From Anaeramoeba ignava (Eukaryota; Metamonada; Anaeramoebidae): DNA of 64,000 bases. Both the position numbers and the translations under genes were made by a program. The stretch covers positions 1 through 64,000 of the forward strand of contig JAPDFW010000121.1 of assembly GCA_028826165.1 (NCBI GenBank), read 5' to 3'. A model generated the notes under the pieces. It had not been told where the DNA came from. It did no database searches and was given only the letters and a program-made list of their open reading frames with translations. This document shows positions 53,693 through 64,000 of this stretch, in pieces; positions within the stretch are counted from its first letter, which is position 1, and the number at the start of each line of letters is the position of its first letter.

Positions 53693-56600
53693 CTACATAT
53701 CTTCTTCTGATTGAATTTTATAAGAAAAATCCCACATTTCATCTTCAGTTAAAACACGACAATTCTCAAAATATTGACGATAATCACTTAAGAAATTCAA
53801 TTTATATTCAACACTTTGATATCCTTTAATATTTTTCAAAATGGAAAAAACACGTCTTCTTTTTGCCCAATTAATCAAGTTGTTCTCAATTCGATTTGGG
53901 AGTTCTTCGACATTAGTAAGTTGGGATAAGAAGACACCCAGATAAGGAATAGTTGGGGGTTGAACAAGAGAAAGAACTTCTTTAAGATTTTTATAACCGC
54001 CGGAAACGTCGGTTAATTTGTCGAAAAAATTAAAAATATCTTTTTTCAATTGGGGAACACGATCCCAAGTGTCAGTAAGTCTTTCGACAGGACAACGTTG
54101 TAAACCAGACACAAAAGCCATCAGATCGTTGAAGTTCTTGATGTGATACAATTGCTGGCAAATCGTTAAAATTTTCGAAATTGCTTTTATTCTTTGTCTT
54201 CTTTTGGATTGATTTAAAATCATTGTTGAAACCCAATCAGAAAGTCGATTGAATCTTTTGATCATCGCTACAACATGCGGGCTTAGATCCTTTTTGTTCC
54301 GCTTTGTCCAAGAGCAATTCAGTAGTTCTTGTGTCCGTATTTTCGCAAAAATTCTTTGCGTAGTGATTGTTAATTGTCGTGCTGTTTCTCCATCGTCAAG
54401 ATCAAAAAAATTCACTTGAATCATTGTTTTTGATTGTAATTTTGTTTTGGTTCGTGATTTTGATTTTGATCGCGTTTTTAGTTTTTTTGGTTTCGGAATA
54501 TTTTCGTTAATATCGTGAATAAAATCTTCCGGTTGAGGAGTTTTTTGTGCAACATTTTTCGAAAAAGATCTTGTTAATCTGCCTCTTTGCGAAAGATTTG
54601 CGGATGAATATGATCGATTTCCCAATGAATTAGTCGAGAAATTAGTTTGATTCATTAATTCTTGATTGCTAAAAGATTGGAAGTTTGCTAATTCATTTTT
54701 CAGCAGACTGATCATTAATTTCTCGTGGTTTTTATTAGAAAAAGTCTCATGTGCCTTGCGCGTGCTTTGAGGCCGTGCAGATGGCGATAATTTGTTGATG
54801 ATTTCTTGTCCTTTTTTTACAAAATCTTTTGAAGAATGTGTCAAAACAGAAGTTCGGATAAATTCCGTTATAAGTGACTTAACTTCTTGTGGAATTTTGA
54901 ACTGGCCAAAAATAATCATGTTCTCAATTACCATCATAACTAGATTTTGCACTGTCCGATCTTCGCTAATCAAGAACCTTTCGAATAATTTCTGAACAAA
55001 AGTAACATAGTCAGTTATTGTTGGAAGTGTTTCCAAAAAGACATCAAGAAATTCCATTGAATATCCCTTTTTTGATGTTAAAAGTTCAATCGATTTGTTC
55101 AAACTCGCGCCTCTTATTCGCATAAACAACGGCATCTTGGGATCAATATCTTCTTCCATAAGTATATTTCTTATCCCAAGAAATTTCTCTTCAGAAATCG
55201 CCATTCGATCAGATGCTTCTATTAAATCAAGTGCTTCTTTCGCTGTAATAATCGACATTTTGTCGGAATTTTGATCAATCATTGCATATTGATCTCCTGA
55301 TTCTGTGTGTGAATATTCACGAAGAATTTGATTTATTCGGGTAATTTCGTAAAAATCATTTTCACTAAAAGTTGATTCTTTTGAATTTTCATCCAATTTT
55401 TTGGGTTTTTCATTTTCATTTTCATTTTCATTTTCAATTTGAATTTGATTTTGATTTTGAATATTTTCATTATTTTCGTTATTTTGATTATTTTCATTTC
55501 CAAAAGCTTGTCTTTTCATTTCGCTAATAAAATCTTTCACAGAAATTGATCTCTTCATATTTTCCATTGGAAATATAAAATTCACTGGTTTTGGTGCTCT
55601 TGGAGTCAATACTCTTGGTTTGTTTCGTAATTTTGCTTTGATTTCATAAGGCACATCTTCTGAATATGTTGATAAAAAATCAACTGATTGCTCCTTTTTT
55701 ATATTATACTTGGTTTGTCTTTGTTTTGCTACTAATTTTAAGAGTGATCCTGGTTTTACTCCTTGTCTTGTTAAACTTTCTTCTTCTGATAATGGAACCA
55801 AATCAATAATTTGTTTTTCTGTGTTTTCTTGCTTTTTTGTTGTGACTTTTTTTGTTTGTTCAAAAACTGCAAGAAATAGAATGTAATTGAAAAATATTGG
55901 AATTCGATAAAATTTGCAGATGTTTTGAATGAATGTTTTAACATCAACTGTAAAATCAACTAATAACTCTGTTATTCTGCTACTTGTTTTTTTACCTGTT
56001 TCTATATCTAAAGTTGGGATATCTAATTGAACTTTTCCAGGTTTAGGTTGGAATCTAATGAAAGTATAATTATTTGACTATTTATTTTTAAATATTTTTA
56101 AATATTAATAAATATTTTTATTTTTAAATATTTTTATTTTTTAAATATTTTTAAATATTAATAAATATTTTTAAATATTGATAAATATTTTTTAAATATT
56201 TTTAAATATTTTTGAATATTTTTACATAAATCTTGGAAATATAATGCGCTAAAGTTCGATTATTATCAGGTTCCATCCAAATCCCAAAAGAAGTAAACCT
56301 CTTTTGTCTGGGAGTCATTGTATCTTTAATAGGCAAAAAAGAAATTTGAGAATCCTCAACAGAAGATTCAATTCCACTAGTAAAAGATTGTGATTGTTCA
56401 TTAGGATCAAAAGAAATAAAACGAGGTGGTTTCAATAATAACCCATATTCATTACTAGGAAGTCCAGTTTTCAAACAAATCCTTGAAATTACAGACGAGA
56501 TTGGTGTGTTAACAGGAAATATTTCAAATCTTGGTGTCATGTCTGTTGGATTAGGTGGTAAAATTATATCAATTTTATCCACTGGTTTCATCCGTATTTC

Positions 56601-59600
56601 AAGTTTTCTTTGTTTAATATTTTCAACAAATTCATTTGGATCAATAAATTCTCCATCTAAATCTGATGGATTCTCAAAAAGTTTTGATATTTGAAGTGTA
56701 GAAAATGATTTCATTAATACAAAAAGATCATTTTTTTGACTTGTCCAATCTCCAAATTCCCTTGATGCAAATAAAATATGTTCAAAATTACTTGAAAGAC
56801 TGCCTAAAAAATGGTTAATTAGATCTGATACTTTATAACCAGATTGTATTTCTAAAGTTTCAACATGTCCATCTGGAAGTTTAACTCTTGCGCATTGTGC
56901 TGTTTTTGCATCTTGACTTGTCATTTCTTTTGCATAAAATTCATATTTTTGTGGGAAATGAGTTTCAATTGTTAAATCTATTTTTGGTATTTGTTTTGAT
57001 TCTTTTGAATTTTTCCTTGACTTATTCAAATTATTTTCCAAATTATTATTTTCTAAATTATTTTCATTTTCCAAATTATTTTCATTATTATTATTTTCCA
57101 AATTATTTTCATTATTATTGTTTTCCAAATTATTATTTTCCAAATTATTTTCCAAATTATTGTTTTCCAAATTATTATTATTTTCATTTTCAAAATTCTC
57201 TAATATTTCTGATATTTCTTGAACGGAATCATATATTTCACGACTAATTCCAGAATTAGGTGTTTGATTTTCAAATAAATTATCTCCTTTTATAGTTTCA
57301 TTTTCACTATAAACTGGATCTTCTTTTTGAGAAGATCTTTGAGTCAAATCATCAACATCAATTCCAAATTCAATATCATGTTTTGGAAGAATTAATTTTT
57401 GAAATTTTTGAATTGTATCGAAATCAAAATTTTGATCCAAAGTTAATTGTGCAAGATGAAGTATAAGAACTGAAGATAATGATCTAATACTACTTGGGAT
57501 TTTATCATCAAGAAGTTCTTCTCCAATTTCTTTCAATGATTTTTCAAAATAAATTGCTTCTTTTCCTTTATGTTTTTTATCAAATGAAAGCAGAACATCA
57601 ACAAGAAGATAGAAAATTATTTTCACAAGTAATTCTTGACTTATATTAATATGTGTTTGTAATCCATGATCAGCTTTCATAAGTAATTCTGTTGCAAAAC
57701 TTTTATTCTTTGATAAATCAAGTAAAGATCGAAGAATTAATGATCGTTTTGAATTCAAATCAGAACTATAAATATAAATATAAATATAAATATAAATATA
57801 AAAATTTTAATTTTAATTTTAATATTAATATTAATATTAATATTAATATTAATTTTAATAATTTTAATTTTAATTTTAATTTTAATTTCAATTTTAATTT
57901 TAATTTTAATTTTAATTTTAATTTTAATTTTAATTTTTAATTTTAATATTAATTTTAATATTAATTTTAATATAAATTTTAATTTTAATTTTAATTTTAA
58001 TTTTTATTTTAATTTTAATTTTAAATTTGAATTTTAATTTTTACTTAATAAAAGAAATTGAAATTGGAGATTCAGGAAGCCTTGCCATAACATAAAAAAA
58101 TACATTTGCTGTTTCTTTAGTAACAGAAGAATCAATTTTTTCTAAACAAGATTGAGAAAATAAAGAACGAATTTTGTTAATCATTTCTTGTTCTCTATTA
58201 TTGGAATCTTTTTTTTGTAATCTAGGAGTAGATTCAAGTGAATGTACTAAATCAATCATTTTTGATTCTTCTGTTTCTGAATCTTCTAAATTATTTAAAT
58301 GTATCATTTGTGCTTTACGTTCAAGTGAAAGTTTTTCAAGTTTTTCTCGTCTAGATTGATCAATTCTAAAAAAAAATAACAAATTTAAATGAAGAAAAAA
58401 ATGAATTTAATTTTGAATTTAATTTTAAATTTAATTTTGAATTTAATATTGAATTTAATTTTAAATTTAATTTTAAATTTAATTTTGAATTTAACATTGA
58501 ATTTAATTTTGAATTTAATTTTGATATTTAATTTTAAATTTAATTTTAAATTTAATTTTGAATTTAATTTTGAATTTAATTTTAAATTTAATTTTAAATT
58601 TAATTTTAAATTTAATTTTGATATTTAATTTTGAATTTAATTTTGAATTTAATTTTGAATTTAATTTTGAATTTAATTTTGAATTTAATTTTGAATTTAA
58701 CTTTGAATTTTATTTTGAATTTAACTTTGAATTTTATTTTGATTTTGAATTTAATTTTGAATTTAATTTTGAATTTAATATTGAATTTAATATTGAATTT
58801 AATTTTGATATTTAATTTTGAATTTAATTTTGAATTTAATTTTGATATTTAATTTTGATATTTAATTTTGAATTTAATTTTGAATTTTATTTAATTGAGA
58901 ATGTAAATATAAATTATACCTCCATTGATCTAATTTTTCTTGGAAAAGAATTTCAATTTGTTCAGGTAAAAGTTGTGGAATTTCAACTCCTGGATATTTA
59001 TTACTTCTTGCTTGAGTTGATTTTGCTCTTTTAGATGGAGAATCTCTAAATGAATCAAGTTTTGGAGAGGATTGTGGATAAGAAATTCCTCGATTGAATT
59101 CTTTAATTCTTTTTGGTTTTTTTGGTCTTTCTTTTTCAAAAATAAAAGGAATAAAATTATCAGGATGAAGACCAGAAAAAGGTGTTTCCTATTAAAATAT
59201 TAAATCAAATTAAATATTAAATCAAATTAAATATAAAATATTCAAATCAAATATTAAATATTAAATATTAAATCAAATATTAAATATTAAATATTAAATA
59301 TTAAATCAAATTAAATATTAAATATTAAATATTAAATCAAATTAAATATTAAATATTAAATATTAAATCAAATTAAATATTAAATATTAAATCAAATTAA
59401 ATATTAAATATTAAATCAAATTAAATATTAAATATTAAAATATTTAATATTAAATATTAAATATTAAATATTAAATATTAAATATTCAAATCAAATATTA
59501 AATATTAAATATCAAATCAAATTAAATATTAAATATTAAATCAAATTAAATATTAAATATTAAATATTAAATCAAATTAAATATTAAATTAAATTAAATA

Positions 59601-60068
59601 TCAAAATATTAAAATATTAAAATATTAAAATATTAAATATTAAATATTAAATATTAAATATTAAATCAAATCAAATATTAAAATATTAAATATTAAATCA
59701 AATTAAATATTAAAATATTTAATATTAAATCAAATTAAATATTAAATATTCAAATAAAATATTCAAATCAAATATTAAATATTAAATATTAAATATTAAA
59801 TATTAAATCAAATCAAATCAAATATTCAAATCAAATATTCAATATTAAAATATTAAATATTAAAATATTAAATATTAAATATTAAATATTAAAATATTAA
59901 ATATTAAAAATTAAATATTAAAATATTAAATATTAAAAATTAAAATATTCAAATTAAATATTAAATATTAAATTAAAATGTGATTGATTTTTGTTATTAT
60001 TTTTTTTTTACTGATAAAATTTGGATTGTTTTGATTAAAAAAATAGTTATAAAAAAAAACAAAAGCAT
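53693..60068 (-). CDS. Ras guanine-nucleotide exchange factor with ubiquitin-like/FERM-type segments
   Basis: Exons 59188-58920, 58365-58045, 57765-56226 and 56077-53693 join in phase. A tentative first exon at 60068-60012 (19 codons, phase 0, starting MLLFFF) completes 1523 aa. The C-terminal 250 residues are a RasGEF catalytic domain (TARQLTITTQRIFAKIRTQE, VAMIKRFNRLSDWVST, NFNDLMAFVSGLQRCPVERL, PPTIPYLGVFLSQL). A RasGEF-N module precedes it (RIRGASLNKSIELLTSKKGY). Upstream are segments like the ubiquitin-fold N-terminal lobes of talin/FERM proteins (VKLPDGHVETLEIQSGYKVS; TLAHYISKIY; GVKPGSLLKLVAK), separated by an Asn-Leu-Glu repeat. The product would activate Ras/Rap GTPases; the RasGAP at 31.6 kb is an opposing activity. 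The hydrophobic tentative exon 1 is the least certain part. Confidence 0.82.
56078..56225 (-). repeat. Short intron of TTTTTAAATATT repeats
   Basis: Intron before the last exon of the RasGEF gene. It consists of ten or so ATTTTTAAAT units. It is bounded by GTAAAA and AATAG. Confidence 0.85.
57766..58044 (-). repeat. Intron of TTTTAA and TTAATA hexamers
   Basis: RasGEF intron. The plus strand shows TATAAA units, then TTAATA, then TTTTAA runs, so three hexamers lie side by side. Confidence 0.88.
58366..58919 (-). repeat. Intron of AATTTAATTTTG 12-bp repeats
   Basis: RasGEF intron. Positions 58400-58890 on the plus strand are GAATTTAATTTT/AAATTTAATTTT units, with GATATTTAATTTT variants recurring about every 100-110 bp. 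The plus strand is open in three frames, giving false N-L-I-L and F-E-F-N products. Confidence 0.9.
59189..60011 (-). repeat. Intron of TTAAATATTAAATCAAA repeats
   Basis: First intron of the RasGEF gene, assuming the tentative first exon. Positions 59193-59970 are AAATATT units with AAATCAAATT interruptions, a 7-bp family related to the RasGAP and fumarase introns. Confidence 0.88.
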
Positions 60069-60923
60069 TTAAAAAAAAAAAAAAAGAATGAAATGGGAAT
60101 AAAAAATTCAAAATCTTTTAAAAATTAATGATGACAAAGAAATGATAATGAAAATTAATTTAATTTAATTAGATTCTTTTAAAACAAAAATTGAAATTGG
60201 GAAATTTAAAAAAAAAAAAAAAAAAAAAAAGGGAAAAATTTTAAGAATTAAAATTAAAAACGATCAAAGAAGAAAAAAAAAAATGATCAAAAGTAATTAA
60301 AAAAAAAGAAGAAAAAAAAATAGTTAAAAAAATTTTTACTTTTATTTTGTTGTTTTCTTGAGTTTTATAAAAAGAATCGTTTTCATTAAAATTTCGCATT
60401 AAATCCAATTAAATTTTTTTGGTTTAAATTTCTTTTTGTTGATTTTTTTTTGTTATAAATAAAATAAATTGTAAAAAATTTTGTTTAAAATGTTGAAATA
60501 ATAAAAAGAAGTAAAAGAAATTTTATAAAAGGAAAAAAATGAAAAATGATTTTTTTTTTGTTAAAATTAAAAATTAAAAATAAACAAAAAAAAAAATAAA
60601 AAAGAAAAAAAATTTTTTAACTGTTTTCTCTTTAAAGCTCCCCTCCCACTCCACATAATGACTCATTTTGATGATTTTAAATTTGTATATAGAATTTTTT
60701 TTTTCTTTTTTTTTTTCTTTTTTTTTTTCTTTTTGTTTTTTTTCTTTTTGTTTTTTTTTCTTTTTGTTTTTTTTTCAAATCTTTTCTCGAAACAATAAAA
60801 TTCCAATCCAAAACAAAATATCACTTTTTAAATTTCTCTTTTTTTGGATTAATTTCTAATTTTTTCTCTCATTTTTATCTTTTAATTTTCTTTTTGCTTT
60901 TTTTAATTTTTTTTCTTTTTGAA
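60069..60923. other. Intergenic region between RasGEF and transposase-like gene
   Basis: Not a satellite: it has A/G-rich blocks to 60340, A/T-rich DNA to 60630, then an abrupt GC-rich patch CTCCCCTCCCACTCCACA at 60639-60656. Long T-tracts with C interruptions follow (60690-60780), with TTTTTCTCTCATTTTTATC before the ATG. I see no open frame worth calling; 60668-60859 is a translated T-tract. Confidence 0.5.
60639..60660. promoter_or_regulatory. GC-rich patch upstream of the transposase-like gene
   Basis: CTCCCCTCCCACTCCACA is the most C-rich 18 bp in any non-coding part of the window. It lies about 270 bp before the start codon. It could be a factor-binding site or part of the left end of a mobile element. 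No inverted copy is seen in the 133 bp after the gene. Confidence 0.3.
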
Positions 60924-63867
60924 ATGGAAAATACTCATGACCAAAATATTCTTGACCAATATGCTCTTGAGCAAAAGATTCATGCACAAATTTCCCGAAA
61001 AAGATACAATTCAAATAAAAAATTTGTACAGGTTCCAATCCAATTGTTTAATCAACTAACCGGAATGAAAATTCAATTAAATTTTAAAAGTTTGGGTGAT
61101 GTTATTCAGCATCTTTTCAATAATTTTCAAAACAAACTAATCAGCAAAGATACTGACCCAAAATTTAAGTTTTTTGAAACTGAGGTTTTTTCAAGAGGAA
61201 AAAGAAAAAAAGATTACCAAGAATCAGATGTAATTGAAAAAATATCTTTATTTACTCAGTAATCCCCTTTATCAAAAGGGTTTCAAACACCTTCTTTTTT
61301 TTCAATTCTTAGTTCACTGGATTTGTATACAACGAAAGCTTCATTGATATCCAAAATCAAAATCCCTTATCTCAACCTTCCTTCTCAAATGAAAATCAAA
61401 ATCAAAACACCGAAAACAGCAACGACCCCTTGGATCACATCTTCGATTCTCAATTCGAAAAGTAAATTTTACTTATTTTCATTTGGATATTCTTGAAAAT
61501 ATTAAATATAGGAAATCAACTATTGGTACGCCTTTTCCACATCTTTATCCCTTTTCTATATTAGTTCCAATTCACAAGAAAATGCAAATGTTCCACCAAA
61601 TATTGAAACAGACAAATTAATGAAAATTGAAGATAAAATTGAGTTAGGACTGTAAAAAAGTTTAATTTCCCACTTCCAATAATCTAAACTCCTTATCTTT
61701 GTCAAAAAATTTTTTATATTAATCATAATAAATTGGTTCACTCAATCCATCCTTCTATACTTACATGAAAAAAGAAATGATAATGATGATAATAATAATA
61801 ATAATAATGATAATTATATTGATAATGATAATGATAATGATAATGATAATGAAAATGATAATGATAATGATAATTATAATGATAATGATAATGATAATGG
61901 TAATGGTAATGATAATTATAATGATAATGATAATGATAATGGTAATGGTAATGATAATGATAATGATAATGATAATGGTAATGATAATGATAATGATAAT
62001 GATAATGATAATGATAATGATAATGATAATGATAATGATAATGATAATGATAATGATAATGATAATGATAATGATAATGATAATGATAATGATAATGATA
62101 ATGATAATGATAATGATAATGATAATGATAATGATAATGATAATGATAATGATAATGGTAATGGTAATGATAATGGTAATGATAATGATAATGATAATGA
62201 TAATGATAATGATAATGATAATGATAATGATAATGATAATGGTAATGATAATGGTAATGATAATGGTAATGATAATGGTAATGATAATGGTAATGATAAT
62301 GGTAATGATAATGATCAAAGTAATCATAATAGTCAATCCAATTCTTCTCAAAATGAGTCTTGGAATCGGAAAAACCATCATCGAAGAAAAAGTAAGTGGA
62401 ATTTCAGAATAAATTAACGAATTTTTCTACTTTGTATATCTTTTCATTTTAGTCAAACGAGCTGAGTTGATTCCTAGAATACGAGTTCTTAATTCTTATA
62501 AAAAATGGATTAAAAAAGAGAATCAAATTATTTTCGTAGAACGAGATCAATTGATAAAATTGATCAAGAGATGTCCTACGTGTGGCTCACAAATTTCCAA
62601 AGTAGAAGGTAGGCGAGGACCAGGACATCATTATGAAATGTATTGGGAGTGCAAAAATAACCATTGTGGGATATGGACTTCTTCATCGAAAACATGCACA
62701 AATCAGAAAATAATTAACTTGAAATTTCAAAATGCCATTTTTTTAAGTGGAATCCATTTTGAAGCTTATGAAAGGTTCCTAGGTATTCTTGAATCAAAAC
62801 CAGTTTCAAAAACCAGTTATTTTAACTATCAAAAGCAGTTGATTACACAAGTAATATTTCAAATTGAAGATCAATCAAATCGAGGAAACTCAAAATATAT
62901 TTTAGGTTATAGAAATCACAAATAGGAAACTCCAAAAGCTGAGAACAAAATGTGGAGGAAGACAGCTCGTAATTTTGGTAGATGGACGATGGTCGCGCCC
63001 CCAAAGAAATAAGACGAAATCAGAAGGTTATTTTTGTACGGTGATTGCTATTGATTCACTAACGGGATATGTTATAGCTGTCTGCACGAAAACTCGCAAT
63101 GAAAAAGAAGAAGACAAAGGGAAACTCGAAGCGCAATGCGTTGTGGAGGTATTGAAACAATTCCAAACCGAGAATATTCTTGTCGATATCATTGTCACTG
63201 ATGCCGATTCATCCGTTAATAAACAAATAAATAAATATAAATCTCCACAAACTGTACACAAATGGGATACAAGTAAGTACACAAAACTCTGGTTTTAGAT
63301 TCTTATTAACTTTCATTTTTAATAGAACATAAAGAAAAAAATGTACTTTATCATTACAAGAGAGATTTTAAAGACAATCAACTTGTTTTATCCAAAATGA
63401 ATTCTCTCAAGTCTCATTGGAGAATTTGCGTGTCCAATGCGGTGGGCCTCTCTGATTTTCGAAATAGGATTTGGAATTGGATAGATCATCATTGTGGTGT
63501 TCATGAATTTTGTACCGAATTTTCGCAAAATCCGAAATGCACCGAACCAGAATTCAGAGATACGCAATCCAAAATTGAGGACACTCAAACAAGAGAAAGA
63601 CTCGAAATTTTTCTGGACAAAGAATTCTCTCCAGAACAATTAGAAAAATATTTGGGAAATTTTTCCACTAGCATTGTTGAAAGTTTTAATTCAACAATTT
63701 GGCCCTTTTGTCCAAAAAATTTGACATTCCAAAAATCTTATTACGCGCGTATTTCACTTGCTATTCTTAGATGGAATTTTGCGATCAAATATAACTTTCT
63801 TCCAGAAAATTGCAACCCTTTTTTTGGCAACTATATCTCATATCAACTTCAAAAGCACAAGAATTAA
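60924..63867 (+). CDS. DDE transposase-like protein (Kolobok/Mutator-like), seven exons
   Basis: Exons 60924-61229, 61313-61461, 61565-61651, 61775-62391, 62453-62850, 62906-63272 and 63326-63867 all join in phase, giving 821 aa. Residues 1-180 are unrecognised (KKFVQVPIQLFNQLTGMKIQ). Exon 4 encodes about 180 residues of Asn-Asp repeat. Then comes a zinc ribbon (CPTCGSQ...WECKNNHC, about 427-460). The catalytic core has an Asp in VILVDGRWSRPQ (about 545), an Asp in DIIVTDADSSV (about 618), HKWDTKHKEKN, and a Glu in STSIVESFNSTIWPFCPKN (about 760), followed by YYARISLAILRWNFAIKY. This pattern matches eukaryotic cut-and-paste transposases with DDE folds. All three acidic residues are present, so catalysis is possible. 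No terminal inverted repeats are visible, so it may be domesticated or the right end may lie outside the window. Codon use is less A/T-biased than in its neighbours. Confidence 0.82.
61785..62313 (+). repeat. Coding hexamer array GATAAT, about 530 bp
   Basis: Inside exon 4 of the transposase-like gene. About 85 units of GATAAT, with GGTAAT variants clustered in three places (about 61898-61980, 62157-62180, 62240-62302), encode Asp-Asn with Gly-Asn interruptions. The 6-bp register is unbroken from end to end. The complementary open frame of Ile/Thr codons is an artefact. Confidence 0.95.
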
Positions 63868-64000
63868 TCCAAATTTTTCCATTTTTGATCGCATAATTAT
63901 AACCACTTCATATTTCTCACACTTCTTTACTTTTTTTTTACAATTTGTTTTCGAAAATTATTCGACAACAATTAATATGAACCAAAACTCAAACACAGAT
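63868..64000. other. 3' flank of transposase-like gene to window end
   Basis: A/T-rich sequence without repeats. It contains GATCGCATAATTATAACC and TTCGACAACAATTAATATG. No inverted copy of the upstream flank is recognisable. Confidence 0.4.

Noticed and set aside
61761-62412. Open frames of Ile-Thr and Ile-Met repeats on both strands
   Set aside because: They are other frames of the GATAAT array. The Asp-Asn frame is the one that joins neighbouring exons in phase.
60639-64000. Terminal inverted repeats of a transposon
   Set aside because: The last 133 bp of the window do not match the reverse complement of the 5' flank of the transposase-like gene; the right end may lie outside.

Overview
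This is a gene-dense nuclear segment from an extremely AT-rich unicellular eukaryote. The evidence is GT-AG introns in most genes, eukaryote-only families (MYST acetyltransferase, CTF8, DHHC palmitoyltransferase, RasGAP, RasGEF, TTP-type CCCH protein, V-ATPase assembly factor), the standard genetic code (TAA, TGA and TAG all used as stops), and Asn/Gln/Glu/Lys-rich low-complexity tracts. Three BTB-BACK-TLDc genes plus a BTB relic, with Ras regulators nearby, fit a free-living amoeba such as Anaeramoeba. That assignment is inference from gene content and style, not a database result.

The gene order is as follows. 1-6 kb: a 143-bp tandem array, a BTB-coiled-coil-TLDc gene (+), a BTB relic, and a tandem CCCH gene (-). 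6.9-15.6 kb: a 14-exon armadillo-repeat protein with a myristoylation-type N-terminus and a huge Asn/Glu/Gln exon (+), a Vma12-type V-ATPase assembly factor (+), and a 77-aa coiled-coil protein (+). 16-19.3 kb: a six-exon DHHC palmitoyltransferase (-). 19.8-26.2 kb: a very long PHD-finger/charged-repeat coding region on the minus strand, broken into three open segments. 26.4-31.3 kb: a small basic protein (+), a CDC123-like ATP-grasp protein with a C-terminal membrane helix (-), a 66-aa unknown (-), and CTF8 (-). 31.6-36.3 kb: an IQGAP-type RasGAP (-). 37.2-43.5 kb: MYST acetyltransferase, class II fumarase and ATP23 protease, all on the plus strand. 43.7-48 kb: two convergent BTB-TLDc genes. 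48.2-52.5 kb: an 11-bp satellite. 52.5-60.1 kb: a calmodulin-like gene (+) and a RasGEF with ubiquitin-like segments (-). 60.9-63.9 kb: a seven-exon DDE transposase-like gene (+).

Most genes could only be recovered by joining exons across repeat-filled introns. I list exon boundaries where donor, acceptor and codon phase all agree. Almost every long intron or intergenic gap is a short-period A/T satellite, each with its own monomer (6, 7, 11, 12, 15, 24 or about 143 bp). The AAAATC hexamer also occurs inside exons, where it encodes Asn-Glu-Asn-Gln tracts in strict register.

The genes do not form one pathway. Recurring themes are Ras signalling (RasGAP, RasGEF, calmodulin-like protein), chromatin and replication (MYST, PHD protein, CTF8), organelle assembly (Vma12, ATP23, DHHC), and an expanded BTB-TLDc family. 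I did not find a convincing undescribed multi-gene system. The most notable items are the behaviour of the repeats in exons versus introns, the DDE transposase-like gene with its Asn-Asp hexamer exon, the membrane-anchored CDC123 relative, and a shared promoter-like motif.
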